Shown here in pieces: positions 1 to 7,665 of a DNA stretch of 64,000 nt. The notes under the pieces were generated by a model. That model saw only the letters and a list, made by a program, of their open reading frames with translations. It was not told the origin of the DNA and made no database searches. The DNA is taken from NCBI RefSeq assembly GCF_042434395.1, contig NZ_JBHLTP010000008.1, forward strand, positions 62,001 to 126,000, in the 5' to 3' direction. A program made the position numbers and the translations under genes. The DNA comes from Pontibacillus salicampi (GTDB lineage Bacteria > Bacillota > Bacilli > Bacillales > BH030062). Each line of letters opens with the position of its first letter. The stretch's first letter is position 1.

Positions 1-1
1 T

Positions 2-547
2 GATATGGAAGGGCATCCAGATAATGTTGTGCCTTCCATTGTGGGAGGATGTGTCGTTGCCCATTATGACGGAAAAGAGGTATCCTACCAACGGTTGTCG
101 ATCGAACCATGTCGATTCATCGCTATGATTCCGGAGCAGGAATTAAAAACGAGCGAGGCAAGAAGTGTGTTGCCAAGGGAAATGAGTTATTCCAATGCTG
201 TAGCTGCTAGTTCTGTAGCAAATGTACTAGTTGCAGCAATTGCTACAGGGAATTGGGCATTAGCAGGAAGAATGATGGAAAAGGATCGCTTTCATCAATC
301 CTATCGCAAGCCATTAGTTCCCCATTTCGAATCATTACAACAATGGCTAGAGTCAAATGGAGCATTTGGGACGTTTTTAAGTGGCGCAGGGCCTACCATA
401 CTTTCCCTTGTAGATGCTTCTACATCTATGCAGATTTTGCAGCGGGTACAGTCAGCGTATCCAGCTTTCTCCTGTAAAGTGTTACAGGAAGACCAGCAAG
501 GGTTAGAAATAATGACAGTAGAAAATTCCAATGAGATGAAATCCTAG
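2..547 (+). CDS. thrB: Homoserine kinase, C-terminal part
   Basis: This is the 3' part of a GHMP-family kinase that phosphorylates L-homoserine with ATP in the threonine pathway. The 5' end lies outside the window. The visible reading frame opens with the conserved EGHPDN motif, followed by a GHMP C-terminal domain that contains the glycine-rich stretch GAFGTFLSGAGPT. About 180 residues are present against roughly 300 for the family, so the ATP-binding N-terminal half is missing here. In B. subtilis thrB ends the hom-thrC-thrB operon, and the strong terminator just downstream fits a last gene. Confidence 0.9.
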   Translation, partial: DMEGHPDNVVPSIVGGCVVAHYDGKEVSYQRLSIEPCRFIAMIPEQELKTSEARSVLPREMSYSNAVAASSVANVLVAAIATGNWALAGRMMEKDRFHQSYRKPLVPHFESLQQWLESNGAFGTFLSGAGPTILSLVDASTSMQILQRVQSAYPAFSCKVLQEDQQGLEIMTVENSNEMKS

Positions 548-550
548 CAT

Positions 551-592
551 AAAGGGTGTTTCCGTGGAGCAACTGCGGGAACCACCCTTTTT
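551..592 (+). terminator. Terminator after thrB
   Basis: The inverted arms AAAGGGTG and CACCCTTT, with further pairing inside the stem, are followed by a T-run. It sits 4 bases after the thrB stop codon. Confidence 0.75.
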
Positions 593-639
593 GTATGTGG
601 TTTACTGTAATTCCCATTTGCGAAATTGTCGAAATAATG

Positions 640-669
640 TTGAAGCTTATGGTATTGACCTTATATAAT
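640..669 (+). promoter_or_regulatory. Candidate sigma-A promoter of the symporter gene
   Basis: TTGAAG and TATAAT are separated by 18 bases, about 60 bases upstream of the symporter start codon. This is a match by eye only; an alternative -35 (TTGACC at 655) has no convincing -10. Confidence 0.4.
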
Positions 670-726
670 TAATGTTATCGTTACTCATTTACAACGTTAA
701 AGTATAGTAGATTTGGAGGTTTAAAG

Positions 727-1980
727 ATGTCCTTAACCAAAAAGATATTAATTGGTATGGTATTGGGTATTATAGTCGGTTTAGGCTTAAATGCCATCGG
801 AGGAAGTGTGCAGGATGTATTACAGCAATATGTCTTATTTCCACTTGGGCAAATTTTCGTCAAGCTCATAAAAATGCTAGTAGTACCAATAGTAGTAGTT
901 TCTCTCGTGCTTGGAACGGCGGGGATAAGCGATCCTAAGAAGCTTGGGAGACTTGGATTTAAAACGATTGCCTTCTTTCTTGTTACTACAGCAGTTGCGC
1001 TGACATTAGCCCTTTCTCTCGGAGCTATTTTCCAACCAGGTGCTGGCGGTACTCCTATTGAAGCTGGTGAATTTAATGCAGAGGAAGCACCTTCTGTTGT
1101 GGATACGCTATTAAATATTATTCCTACTAATCCAATTGATGCAATGGCTCAGGGAGAAATGCTGCAAGTAATTGCCTTCTCCATTATAATTGGCTTTGGG
1201 TTGTCTCAAATTGGGGAAAAAGGAAATCGAATTTATACTCTGTTTGAGCAGGCTAATGAACTACTTATGTATCTTGTGCATATAGTTATGAAGTTTGCAC
1301 CTTATGGCGCTTTCGCATTAATTGGGGAGGCTATTGCCAGTCAGGGGGGAGATGCCCTCTTGAAAATGTTCAAGTATATGCTTGTCGTCTTAGTCGCATT
1401 GCTCGTTCATTTACTTGTAACGTATGGCTCTGCACTATCTCTTCTAGGCAAGATTAACCCGTTTGAGTTCTTTAAGAAGTTCTCTCCAGCCATGATTGTA
1501 GCATTTAGTACTTCAAGCAGCTCAGGGACATTGCCAGTCTCTATGCGCACCTTGCAGGACAAATTAAATGTTCCAAAAAGTGTGAGCGGATTTGTCCAAC
1601 CTCTGGGTGCGACAATAAACATGGATGGAACAGCGATAATGCAAGGAGTAGCTACTATGTTTATTGCCCAAATGTACGGGATAAACCTTGGAATTGGGGA
1701 ATTGTTAACAGTAGTGTTAACAGCAACTCTTGCTAGTATTGGTACAGCAGGTGCTCCAGGTGTAGGACTCATTATGCTGTCCATGGTGCTTACGGCTGTA
1801 GGGCTGCCAGTAGAGGCAATCTCACTAGTGCTTGCTGTCGATCGCTTGTTAGACATGTGCCGAACTTCTGTCAATGTGACAGGTGATGCAGCAGCAGCCT
1901 ATATTATAGCCCGTTCTGAAAAAGGAAGAGATGAGTATGCTACTGTTTCCTCAGAAGATGGAGCTACCACTTCCTCTTAA
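727..1980 (+). CDS. Sodium/proton-dicarboxylate (glutamate/aspartate) symporter, DAACS family
   Basis: This is a 417-aa multi-spanning membrane transporter that should take up glutamate, aspartate or C4-dicarboxylates with cations. It shows the family hallmarks: a serine-rich hairpin motif (SSSSGTLP, about residues 258-265), the NMDGTA signature of transmembrane segment 7, and a second hairpin rich in G/T/A (ASIGTAGAPG). The length is normal for GltP/GltT/DctA proteins. The start ATG follows TTTGGAGG with 7-base spacing. It is a single-gene unit with its own terminator. Substrate choice between glutamate and C4-dicarboxylates cannot be settled from sequence by eye. Confidence 0.93.
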   Translation: MSLTKKILIGMVLGIIVGLGLNAIGGSVQDVLQQYVLFPLGQIFVKLIKMLVVPIVVVSLVLGTAGISDPKKLGRLGFKTIAFFLVTTAVALTLALSLGAIFQPGAGGTPIEAGEFNAEEAPSVVDTLLNIIPTNPIDAMAQGEMLQVIAFSIIIGFGLSQIGEKGNRIYTLFEQANELLMYLVHIVMKFAPYGAFALIGEAIASQGGDALLKMFKYMLVVLVALLVHLLVTYGSALSLLGKINPFEFFKKFSPAMIVAFSTSSSSGTLPVSMRTLQDKLNVPKSVSGFVQPLGATINMDGTAIMQGVATMFIAQMYGINLGIGELLTVVLTATLASIGTAGAPGVGLIMLSMVLTAVGLPVEAISLVLAVDRLLDMCRTSVNVTGDAAAAYIIARSEKGRDEYATVSSEDGATTSS

Positions 1981-1997
1981 CATCGAAACTCATTAGA

Positions 1998-2024
1998 AAA
2001 CTCCTGGTCATGGACCAGGAGTTT
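1998..2024 (+). terminator. Terminator of the symporter gene
   Basis: Perfect arms AAACTCCTGGTC and GACCAGGAGTTT with a very short loop, followed by ATTTT. Confidence 0.85.
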
Positions 2025-2046
2025 ATTTTAAACGGTTTAGTTTGAA

Positions 2047-2077
2047 AACAAGCTCCGTATTTCTAATGGAGCTTGTT
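2047..2077 (-). terminator. Terminator of yutI
   Basis: Arms AACAAGCTCC and GGAGCTTGTT flank an 11-base loop. Read leftward, the stem runs into TTTTC, placing it 24 bases beyond the yutI stop codon. Confidence 0.75.
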
Positions 2078-2100
2078 CCTTCTATGTGTTCTAAAATATA

Positions 2101-2322
2101 TTAAAATACTTGTTCTACTTCGCGAATGCCAGGAACTTCTTCTACAAGAGCACGTTCAATTCCTGCTTTCAGCGTTATGGTAGAACTTGGGCAGCTACCG
2201 CACGCACCCATTAGACGAAGACGCACAATACCTTCTTCCACATCTACAAGCTCAACGTCACCGCCGTCTCGTAGTAAAAATGGACGAAGTTTATTTAAAA
2301 CTTCCTGTACTTGTTCAGTCAT
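2101..2322 (-). CDS. yutI: NifU-like Fe-S scaffold protein (YutI family)
   Basis: This 73-aa protein corresponds to the stand-alone C-terminal domain of NifU, which binds and passes on Fe-S clusters. The CxxC cluster ligands are Cys41 and Cys44 in the motif MGACGSCPSS. The length is usual for YutI proteins. It is transcribed alone, opposite to yuzD. It lies close to other Fe-S genes (LipA and the HesB/IscA homologue), a conserved cluster in Bacillaceae. Confidence 0.92.
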   Translation of the reverse strand: MTEQVQEVLNKLRPFLLRDGGDVELVDVEEGIVRLRLMGACGSCPSSTITLKAGIERALVEEVPGIREVEQVF

Positions 2323-2516
2323 TATCCATCTTCTCCTTTCCTTATCTTTATTATAAAAGGTAAAGCTGTAAAAATCTATTGTATCGTGTTATTTGACGCG
2401 ACAAAAAATGATATTTCTTCTATTTACTCTTTACTGAGAACCATTTTCATTTTATCTTTTTTTGTACATTTTGTAAAATAGAATGAAGGGATAAATAACA
2501 ACAAGGGGGAAATACG

Positions 2517-2840
2517 ATGGGGAAAGCGATTGTAACGGTGTATGGGGCAGAGCAAAAATGTGCAAGTTGTGTTAACCTGCCAAGTGCAAGAGAAACTTAT
2601 GATTGGCTGGAAGCTGCCATTAGCAGGAAATTTGAAAGTACTGAAGTTCAATTCGTTTATATCGATATCGACCATCCGCATACGGAGGAAGAGCATCGGT
2701 ACTATATCCAAAGAATTGTCGATGAGGAGTACTTTTATCCGCTAGTTGTAGTGAATGGAGAAGTTGTTGGGGAGGGGAATCCCAGGTTAAAATCCATTTA
2801 TGCAGCATTACAGGACACAGGTTTGGAACCGGTGTCATAA
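2517..2840 (+). CDS. yuzD: YuzD family protein, thioredoxin-fold (DUF1462)
   Basis: This 107-aa cytoplasmic protein has an N-terminal CxxC pair (Cys15, Cys18) right after the first beta strand, as in thioredoxin-like disulfide reductases. The rest fits the YuzD family, which has no proven substrate. The ATG is preceded by AAGGGGGAAA. Its neighbours YuzB and YutI are also small cysteine proteins, so a role in redox or Fe-S metabolism is plausible but inferred. Confidence 0.85.
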   Translation: MGKAIVTVYGAEQKCASCVNLPSARETYDWLEAAISRKFESTEVQFVYIDIDHPHTEEEHRYYIQRIVDEEYFYPLVVVNGEVVGEGNPRLKSIYAALQDTGLEPVS

Positions 2841-2935
2841 TTCGAGCACCCATCTTTTCTTTTTCCAAGGTACTATGATAATATGTATGATTGAGTAGGG
2901 GATTCAATCACTTTAGGACTGTTGAGGTGAAATTA

Positions 2936-3172
2936 TTGAATCCGATTATTGAGTTTTGTATGAATAATTTAGCAAGCGGGTCCCAAAGAGCTCTAGAGGA
3001 GCTGGATAAGGATCCGGAACTTGATGTTATAGAATATGGTTGTTTAAGCCATTGTGGCTTGTGCGCGCAATCGTTATTTGCGCTTGTAAATGGGGATCGA
3101 GTTACCGCTGAAACCCCAGAAGAACTAGTTCAGAACGTATATCAGCATTTAGAAGAGAATCCCCTGTTCTAA
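2936..3172 (+). CDS. yuzB: YuzB family protein (DUF1450)
   Basis: This is a 78-aa protein with four conserved cysteines (Cys8, Cys36, Cys40, Cys43), the last three in a CLSHCGLC cluster that resembles a metal or 2Fe-2S thioredoxin-like ferredoxin site. The start is a TTG preceded at 5 bases by GAGGTGA. An in-frame upstream TTG at 2891 lacks a ribosome binding site and would add residues not typical of the family. The function is unproven; partners may be the neighbouring yuzD and yutI. Confidence 0.85.
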   Translation: MNPIIEFCMNNLASGSQRALEELDKDPELDVIEYGCLSHCGLCAQSLFALVNGDRVTAETPEELVQNVYQHLEENPLF

Positions 3173-3203
3173 AACGCGATGGAAATACCATCGCGTTTTT
3201 TTG
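3172..3203 (+). terminator. Terminator of yuzB
   Basis: Arms AAACGCGATGG and CCATCGCGTTT with a 5-base loop, followed by seven T. Confidence 0.9.
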
Positions 3204-3330
3204 TGGGAAGTGTTATCTTATTATTATAAGTTTTCAAAACGTTAAAATATTTACAGCGTACTAGTACTCTTGTTAAAATATTCTGTAGTGTTTTACCTTA
3301 GTAAAGTTATTGGATGAAAAGAGGCTCAGC

Positions 3331-4149
3331 ATGAAAGATACATGGTATTTTATTGATTCAGGCTATGCTTCTCCAGCCTTCAACATGGCTTTAGATGAAG
3401 CATTGTTGAAATGGCACAGTAACGGAGAAATACCTCCTGTACTACGTTTTTATGGCTGGGAGCCTGCAGCGCTGTCAGTTGGATATTTTCAAAAGCTTAA
3501 AGGGAAAATAGATGTGGAGTCGGTACATAATCATGGCTTTGAATTAGTTCGTCGTCCTACAGGTGGGAGAGCTGTATTGCACGACAAAGAGCTGACCTAC
3601 AGCGTGATTGTGTCAGAAAATTACGAAACAATGCCGTCCACCGTAACAGAAGCCTATCGGGTCATTTCACAAGGTTTATTAGAGGGATTTCTGGAGCTTG
3701 GCATCCAAGCGGAATTCTCTGTTCCAGAGGGAAAGCTCGAACAAACAGGCTCAGCCGTATGCTTTGATGAACCATCCTGGTATGAATTAATTGTCGAAGG
3801 TAGAAAAGCGGCAGGTAGTGCCCAGACTCGTCAAAAGGGAGTCATACTCCAACACGGCTCCATACCTATTGAAGTGGATGAGGTAACCTTATTTGATTTG
3901 TTTATTTATCCGAATGAACGGGTGAAGGAGCGTGCGCGGAAAGCATTTGGCACTAAAGCAGCGGCCATCAATGAAGTAGCAGCGAGGCATATTGATGTGG
4001 ACGAAGTGAAAGATGCTTTTCGAAAAGGGTTTGAAAAAGGTCTGGACGTCGAGTTTAAGCCATTTACACTTTCAGAGGATCAACTTCAGGAAGTACAAAA
4101 GCTAATGAATGAACGTTATTTAGCTGATGATTGGAACTATTCTCGTTAA
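3331..4149 (+). CDS. lipM: Octanoyltransferase LipM
   Basis: This 272-aa enzyme moves the octanoyl group from acyl carrier protein to the lipoyl domain (GcvH), the first step of lipoate synthesis. It shows the BPL/LplA/LipB fold motifs: RRPTGGRAVLHD (about 74-85), the catalytic cysteine Cys144 in SAVCFDEPSW, and the lysine of GRKAAGSAQTR (Lys159). The start ATG at 3331 follows GAGG at 6-7 bases; an in-frame TTG at 3310 is possible but less likely. The gene sits 36 bases upstream of lipA. In B. subtilis lipM lies elsewhere, so this pairing of substrate maker and sulfur-inserting enzyme is a local rearrangement. Confidence 0.92.
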   Translation: MKDTWYFIDSGYASPAFNMALDEALLKWHSNGEIPPVLRFYGWEPAALSVGYFQKLKGKIDVESVHNHGFELVRRPTGGRAVLHDKELTYSVIVSENYETMPSTVTEAYRVISQGLLEGFLELGIQAEFSVPEGKLEQTGSAVCFDEPSWYELIVEGRKAAGSAQTRQKGVILQHGSIPIEVDEVTLFDLFIYPNERVKERARKAFGTKAAAINEVAARHIDVDEVKDAFRKGFEKGLDVEFKPFTLSEDQLQEVQKLMNERYLADDWNYSR

Positions 4150-4185
4150 GGCAATGAATTAAAGTAAAGAAAGGGAAGTGAGAAC

Positions 4186-5133
4186 ATGGCTAAAAAAGAA
4201 GAACACGTTCGTAAACCGGATTGGTTAAAGATTGATATTAAAACGAACAAGTCGTATAATCGATTGAAAAAAATTATGCGGGAAAGAAATTTACATACAG
4301 TTTGTGAAGAAGCAAAATGTCCAAACATCCATGAATGCTGGAGTGAACGTAAAACAGCCACTTTTATGATTCTAGGGGATACATGTACACGAGGGTGCCG
4401 TTTCTGTGCGGTTAAGACAGGACTACCAAATGAACTGGATCGACAGGAGCCAGAAAAGGTAGCAGAATCTGTGGAATTAATGGAATTAAAGCATGCTGTT
4501 GTAACAGCGGTTGCTCGTGACGATCTTTCTGATGGTGGTGCGGGGATCTTTGCAGAAACAGTAGAAGCTATCCATCGCCGCATGCCAGGTTGTACAGTAG
4601 AGGTTTTACCTTCTGATATGAAGGGGGATTATGATAGTCTTTACACTTTGATGAATGCAGGACCAGATATCTTTAACCACAATATTGAAACCGTACGACG
4701 CCTTACGCCTAGAGTCCGTTCAAAAGCGACATACGATCGTTCTTTACAATTATTAAAGCGGGTAAAGGAGATAGCTCCTAAAACGCCAACGAAATCCAGT
4801 TTAATGGTGGGGCTTGGAGAGACCAAGGAAGAGATCCTTCAAGCAATGGACGATTTACTAGCTCATGATGTAGATATTATGACGATTGGACAATATCTAC
4901 AGCCTACGAAAAAGCACTTAAAGGTACAGAGATATTACCATCCAGATGAGTTTGAAGAGCTTCGTCAAATCGCTTTAGAAAAAGGATTTCAGCATTGCCA
5001 GGCAGGCCCACTTGTTCGTTCTTCCTATCATGCGGATGAGCAAGTAAATGAAACATCCCTTCAGCGTCGGATGAAGTATGCAAAAGGGTATGAAGAAAAT
5101 CGAGAAGAAAAGCTAGACACATTAAACTTTTAA
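4186..5133 (+). CDS. lipA: Lipoyl synthase
   Basis: This 315-aa radical SAM enzyme inserts two sulfur atoms into protein-bound octanoyl groups. The auxiliary 4Fe-4S ligands are Cys40, Cys45 and Cys51 (CEEAKCPNIHEC) and the radical SAM cluster is bound by Cys67, Cys71 and Cys74 (CTRGCRFC). The conserved RSSYHAD motif near the C-terminus supplies the serine ligand. The ATG follows AAGGGAAG. It forms an apparent operon with lipM and ends at a bidirectional terminator. Confidence 0.97.
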   Translation: MAKKEEHVRKPDWLKIDIKTNKSYNRLKKIMRERNLHTVCEEAKCPNIHECWSERKTATFMILGDTCTRGCRFCAVKTGLPNELDRQEPEKVAESVELMELKHAVVTAVARDDLSDGGAGIFAETVEAIHRRMPGCTVEVLPSDMKGDYDSLYTLMNAGPDIFNHNIETVRRLTPRVRSKATYDRSLQLLKRVKEIAPKTPTKSSLMVGLGETKEEILQAMDDLLAHDVDIMTIGQYLQPTKKHLKVQRYYHPDEFEELRQIALEKGFQHCQAGPLVRSSYHADEQVNETSLQRRMKYAKGYEENREEKLDTLNF

Positions 5134-5140
5134 TTATGAA

Positions 5141-5173
5141 AAGAAACGTCTCTTAGGCAGGGACGTTTCTTTT
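5141..5173. terminator. Bidirectional terminator between lipA and the DUF2225 gene
   Basis: Arms AAGAAACGTC and GACGTTTCTT with T-rich sequence on the right and A-rich sequence on the left, so it can serve both convergent genes. Confidence 0.85.
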
Positions 5174-5174
5174 A

Positions 5175-5879
5175 TTATCCAGAGCTTCTTAACGACCTTT
5201 TCCGTTTGTCTCGAATAAGATACCATTGGTTTCTGGCCATTTCTATTATCTTCGGGTCAAAAGTGTTTTTTCTATTATCAACGACCTTGGAAAAATACTG
5301 TATGGCAGCTTTGTCATTCCCTAAGCGTCTATTTAACTCACCAATTAAGTACAGTATTTTTAGAGGGGACATACCATGCGCAAGTGCATCATCCTCTGCG
5401 TAAGCTTGTTTGTACAACCTTTCAGACAAGTGGATGAATCTTTTTTCATTAATATGATCATTACGTTTTCTGTAGAGCCATACTAAACGTAAAGCCAACC
5501 CTGCAAGTACAATTGCCTTTTCCTTTTTTAGGGACCCGGTATATATAGCTAGCTTAATCGTATGTACAGCATCCTCTACCGTTCTTTCTCCACTGAAATC
5601 CTGATAGGCCCATCTATTGACTAATTGACTATTAAGTCTTTCCCTATCTTGTTTAGCAAGGATGGGGGTGGACTGGTCGGAGAAGGAATACCCACAAGAA
5701 GGACATACATAAACACCATATAGCAATGGGCTGAGTGTTTCGTCTTCGTACGTCGTACAAAAATCAGCGTCTGTATGAAGTGGTTTAATGAAACGAGACC
5801 TCACCCTTTTAGTATGATAGGTATTGGAGCAAAAGGGACAGGTGATTTGTTTGTCATAGAGAGGCTGGATCCCTTCCAT
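5175..5879 (-). CDS. DUF2225 family zinc-binding protein
   Basis: This 234-aa cytoplasmic protein has two CxxC pairs (Cys14/Cys17 and Cys59/Cys62) that look like a zinc ribbon, then an all-helical part with TPR-like spacing around residues 100-225. It matches the DUF2225 family common in Firmicutes, whose function is not established. The ATG has AAGGAGG 9-10 bases upstream on the complementary strand. It is a single-gene unit, convergent with lipA. Confidence 0.75.
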   Translation of the reverse strand: MEGIQPLYDKQITCPFCSNTYHTKRVRSRFIKPLHTDADFCTTYEDETLSPLLYGVYVCPSCGYSFSDQSTPILAKQDRERLNSQLVNRWAYQDFSGERTVEDAVHTIKLAIYTGSLKKEKAIVLAGLALRLVWLYRKRNDHINEKRFIHLSERLYKQAYAEDDALAHGMSPLKILYLIGELNRRLGNDKAAIQYFSKVVDNRKNTFDPKIIEMARNQWYLIRDKRKRSLRSSG

Positions 5880-6059
5880 CAGAATACCTCCTTAAGTAAT
5901 AGTTTCACTTAGTTCTAATTTACTATATGTCAGGAGGTAACTCAATTACTTTTGACTCAGGAGAGGAAAGTGTTATGAGATGAAGTTAGTGTGCTTAAAT
6001 TGATACATTCTAAAAATGTTAGTATACTGTAAATAAGAAGTAAGTTAGGAGGAATGCAA

Positions 6060-6422
6060 ATGGCTATTCATATTTCAGATAACGCAAGCCTTCAAATCAA
6101 AGAAATGATGCAGGACGAGGAAACAGAAAACCCGAGGCTTCGTTTTGGTGTTAAAGGTGGAGGCTGTACCGGACTTTCCTATGTGATGGGCTTTGATTCC
6201 GAAGTAAATGAAGAATTAGACAAAACATTCGATATAAACGGTATTCCTGTAGTCATGAATAATCAAGATTTAGCAATCGTAGAAGGTACAACGATTGATT
6301 TTAAACAAAACATGATGGGTGGCGGATTCACCATCGATAACCCGAACGCCATCGCTAATTGCGGTTGTGGCTCATCCTTCAAGACGGCAACAAATGCAGG
6401 TTCACCGGATGAGAATTGTTAA
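6060..6422 (+). CDS. IscA/HesB-type Fe-S cluster carrier (YutM-like)
   Basis: This 120-aa A-type carrier delivers Fe-S clusters to target proteins. The three cluster ligands are Cys36 (GGGCTG) and Cys101/Cys103 (CGCG). The start ATG at 6060 is 7 bases after AGGAGG; the ATG at 6054 is only 1 base away and is rejected. The last 117 bases and the 3' flank recur almost unchanged 8,355 bases downstream, which marks this gene as the integration site of the following island. The present gene is probably a hybrid: host 5' part joined to an element-supplied 3' end. Confidence 0.93.
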   Translation: MAIHISDNASLQIKEMMQDEETENPRLRFGVKGGGCTGLSYVMGFDSEVNEELDKTFDINGIPVVMNNQDLAIVEGTTIDFKQNMMGGGFTIDNPNAIANCGCGSSFKTATNAGSPDENC

Positions 6423-6473
6423 TTTAGAACAGTAAACATTTTTATAGCTGTGAACTATACCTTCTCGATAGTA
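6306..6473 (+). repeat. Left attachment repeat (attL-like)
   Basis: It is identical to 14661-14828 except at two positions. It runs from inside the HesB coding sequence through the stop codon to the first arm of the terminator hairpin. Upstream of 6306 identity to the right copy falls abruptly to about 80 percent. Confidence 0.85.
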
Positions 6474-6502
6474 AATGTCTAACTATCCGAGGAGGTTTTT
6501 TT
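6460..6502 (+). terminator. Hybrid terminator of the HesB gene at the left junction
   Basis: CCTTCTCGATAGT pairs, with small bulges, with ACTATCCGAGGAGG and is followed by seven T. The right arm comes from the island and also contains the GAGGAGG that would serve as the integrase ribosome binding site. Confidence 0.6.
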
Positions 6503-6850
6503 ATGTCTTTAAACAAGCGGAAGAAACGTAAACCAGTAGGGAAAATGACAAATAAGAAGGAATACCCTAAACTCACTCTGGATCAAGCTTTGGATATGGT
6601 GATTGCAGGAAAAAGTGCAGAAGGATTACGTGAAAAACTTTAAGTGATAATCGTAAAACATGGGGGTACTTTACAAAGTGGTTAGAGGAAAACTATGAAG
6701 TTGAAACAGTGGATGAACTTACTCCCCAAGTATTTAGAGATTATATTAATTATTGTAAATATTATGCTCAAAAGTACGCTGGGCATAAATTTATAAAAAG
6801 TGAGAACCAAGATGTTGGGCTTTCAGAAACAACTATACGATATAAATGGT
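6503..6850 (+). pseudogene. Tyrosine integrase, N-terminal remnant
   Basis: The frame starting at ATG 6503 encodes a basic N-terminus (SLNKRKKRKP) and an Arm/SAM-like start, then stops after EGLREKL. Restoring one A in the run of five at 6632-6636 lets it continue as TLSDNRKTWGYFTKWLEENY and on to VGLSETTI, a typical core-binding domain of phage/ICE integrases. The whole catalytic domain (R-HxxR-Y) is missing; the sequence breaks off near 6840 where it meets the end of the DUF4062 remnant. So there is a frameshift and a 3' deletion, and the enzyme cannot be functional. Confidence 0.8.
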
Positions 6851-7308
6851 ATTCAATTCTACTTGGATCATAAGTAGCGTAAACACCTTTATTTCCATAC
6901 TCTTCTTTATAACTATCTACTTTATGAACCTCACTTAAATCCATGTTTCTAGATATGTTTTTGTCTACAAAGTAAACCATTACCTCCTTCCGTTGTCCAA
7001 AGAATATATTTATCTCTTCAAGTGTTCCTGAGTAATGCTAAAAAGTAGGAGTACCTATTAGTCCAGAACACACCAATAAGGATGTCGCATTTTTGAACCA
7101 ATTGGTGGTTAATTACCTCTTGTGCTTCGTTTCCATTATATGTAGGTACAACATCATTTTCCCAACGACTAGGGAGTAATATTACTCCCAAATCCTCAGC
7201 GAACTTACTATTCCATTTATTTATTGTATTTTCGACCTCCTCTCTTTCATTATTAACATCTGATGGAGATGCTATCATTACATTTAAGACAAGTGCGTTA
7301 AAACTCAT
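6846..7308 (-). pseudogene. DUF4062 domain protein, broken
   Basis: The leftward frame from ATG 7308 reads MSFNALVLNVMIASPSDV, then QEVINHQLVQKCDILIGVFW, the classic N-terminus of DUF4062 proteins, a TIR-like domain often fused to NTPase or TPR effectors. After FWTN the frame is lost. In the shifted frame it continues as IGTPTF, a stop codon, HYSGTLEEI, and then KEVMVYFVDKNI down to about 6850. There are thus at least one frameshift and one nonsense codon, and the 3' part is gone. The intact protein would usually be several hundred residues. Confidence 0.75.
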
Positions 7309-7665
7309 TTATTTATTTAACTCCCTTAAAAAATATTGTATAAGTTCCATAAATATGAAATATACCTCAACTACTCTTTTCTATAAAAGTTATTCATTAC
7401 CTTTCCTGTAAATGTAAAATTCACTCTGTAATAGCTACAGGTTGTTTTAAAATTAAGCGAGCGAATATTCCTAAAGTTCCATTTTAAAGTATAAGAATCT
7501 ATTTATTTCCCAATTTTATGTAAATGAATAATGTGTTAATGGTATAATTAACTCATATTCTGATTGTTTGTAAGGAAATTGATAATGACTGACAACTTTA
7601 AGGGGCTGTTTAGCAAAGCTAAAGCAAAACGACAGCTATAGGTAAATAAATAAGGAGGGATACTT
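7309..7665. other. Intergenic region before the nuclease gene
   Basis: It is AT-rich and holds no gene longer than a tiny reading frame (7585-7641, 18 codons, MTDNFKGLFSKAKAKRQL) preceded by a weak GTAAGGAAA. That frame could be a leader peptide or the stub of a lost gene. Confidence 0.3.

Noticed and set aside
1407..1874. 155-codon leftward frame inside the symporter gene
   Set aside because: It is fully antisense to a clear DAACS transporter, with low-complexity Ser/Thr/Pro composition and no ribosome binding site.
2891..2935. Upstream TTG start for yuzB
   Set aside because: It contains the GAGGTGA that serves the TTG at 2936 and has no ribosome binding site of its own.
6768..6980. Separate leftward gene starting at ATG 6980
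   Set aside because: Its first 45 residues continue the DUF4062 sequence from upstream in a shifted frame and its end runs antisense over the integrase remnant. It is part of the broken DUF4062 gene, not a gene of its own.
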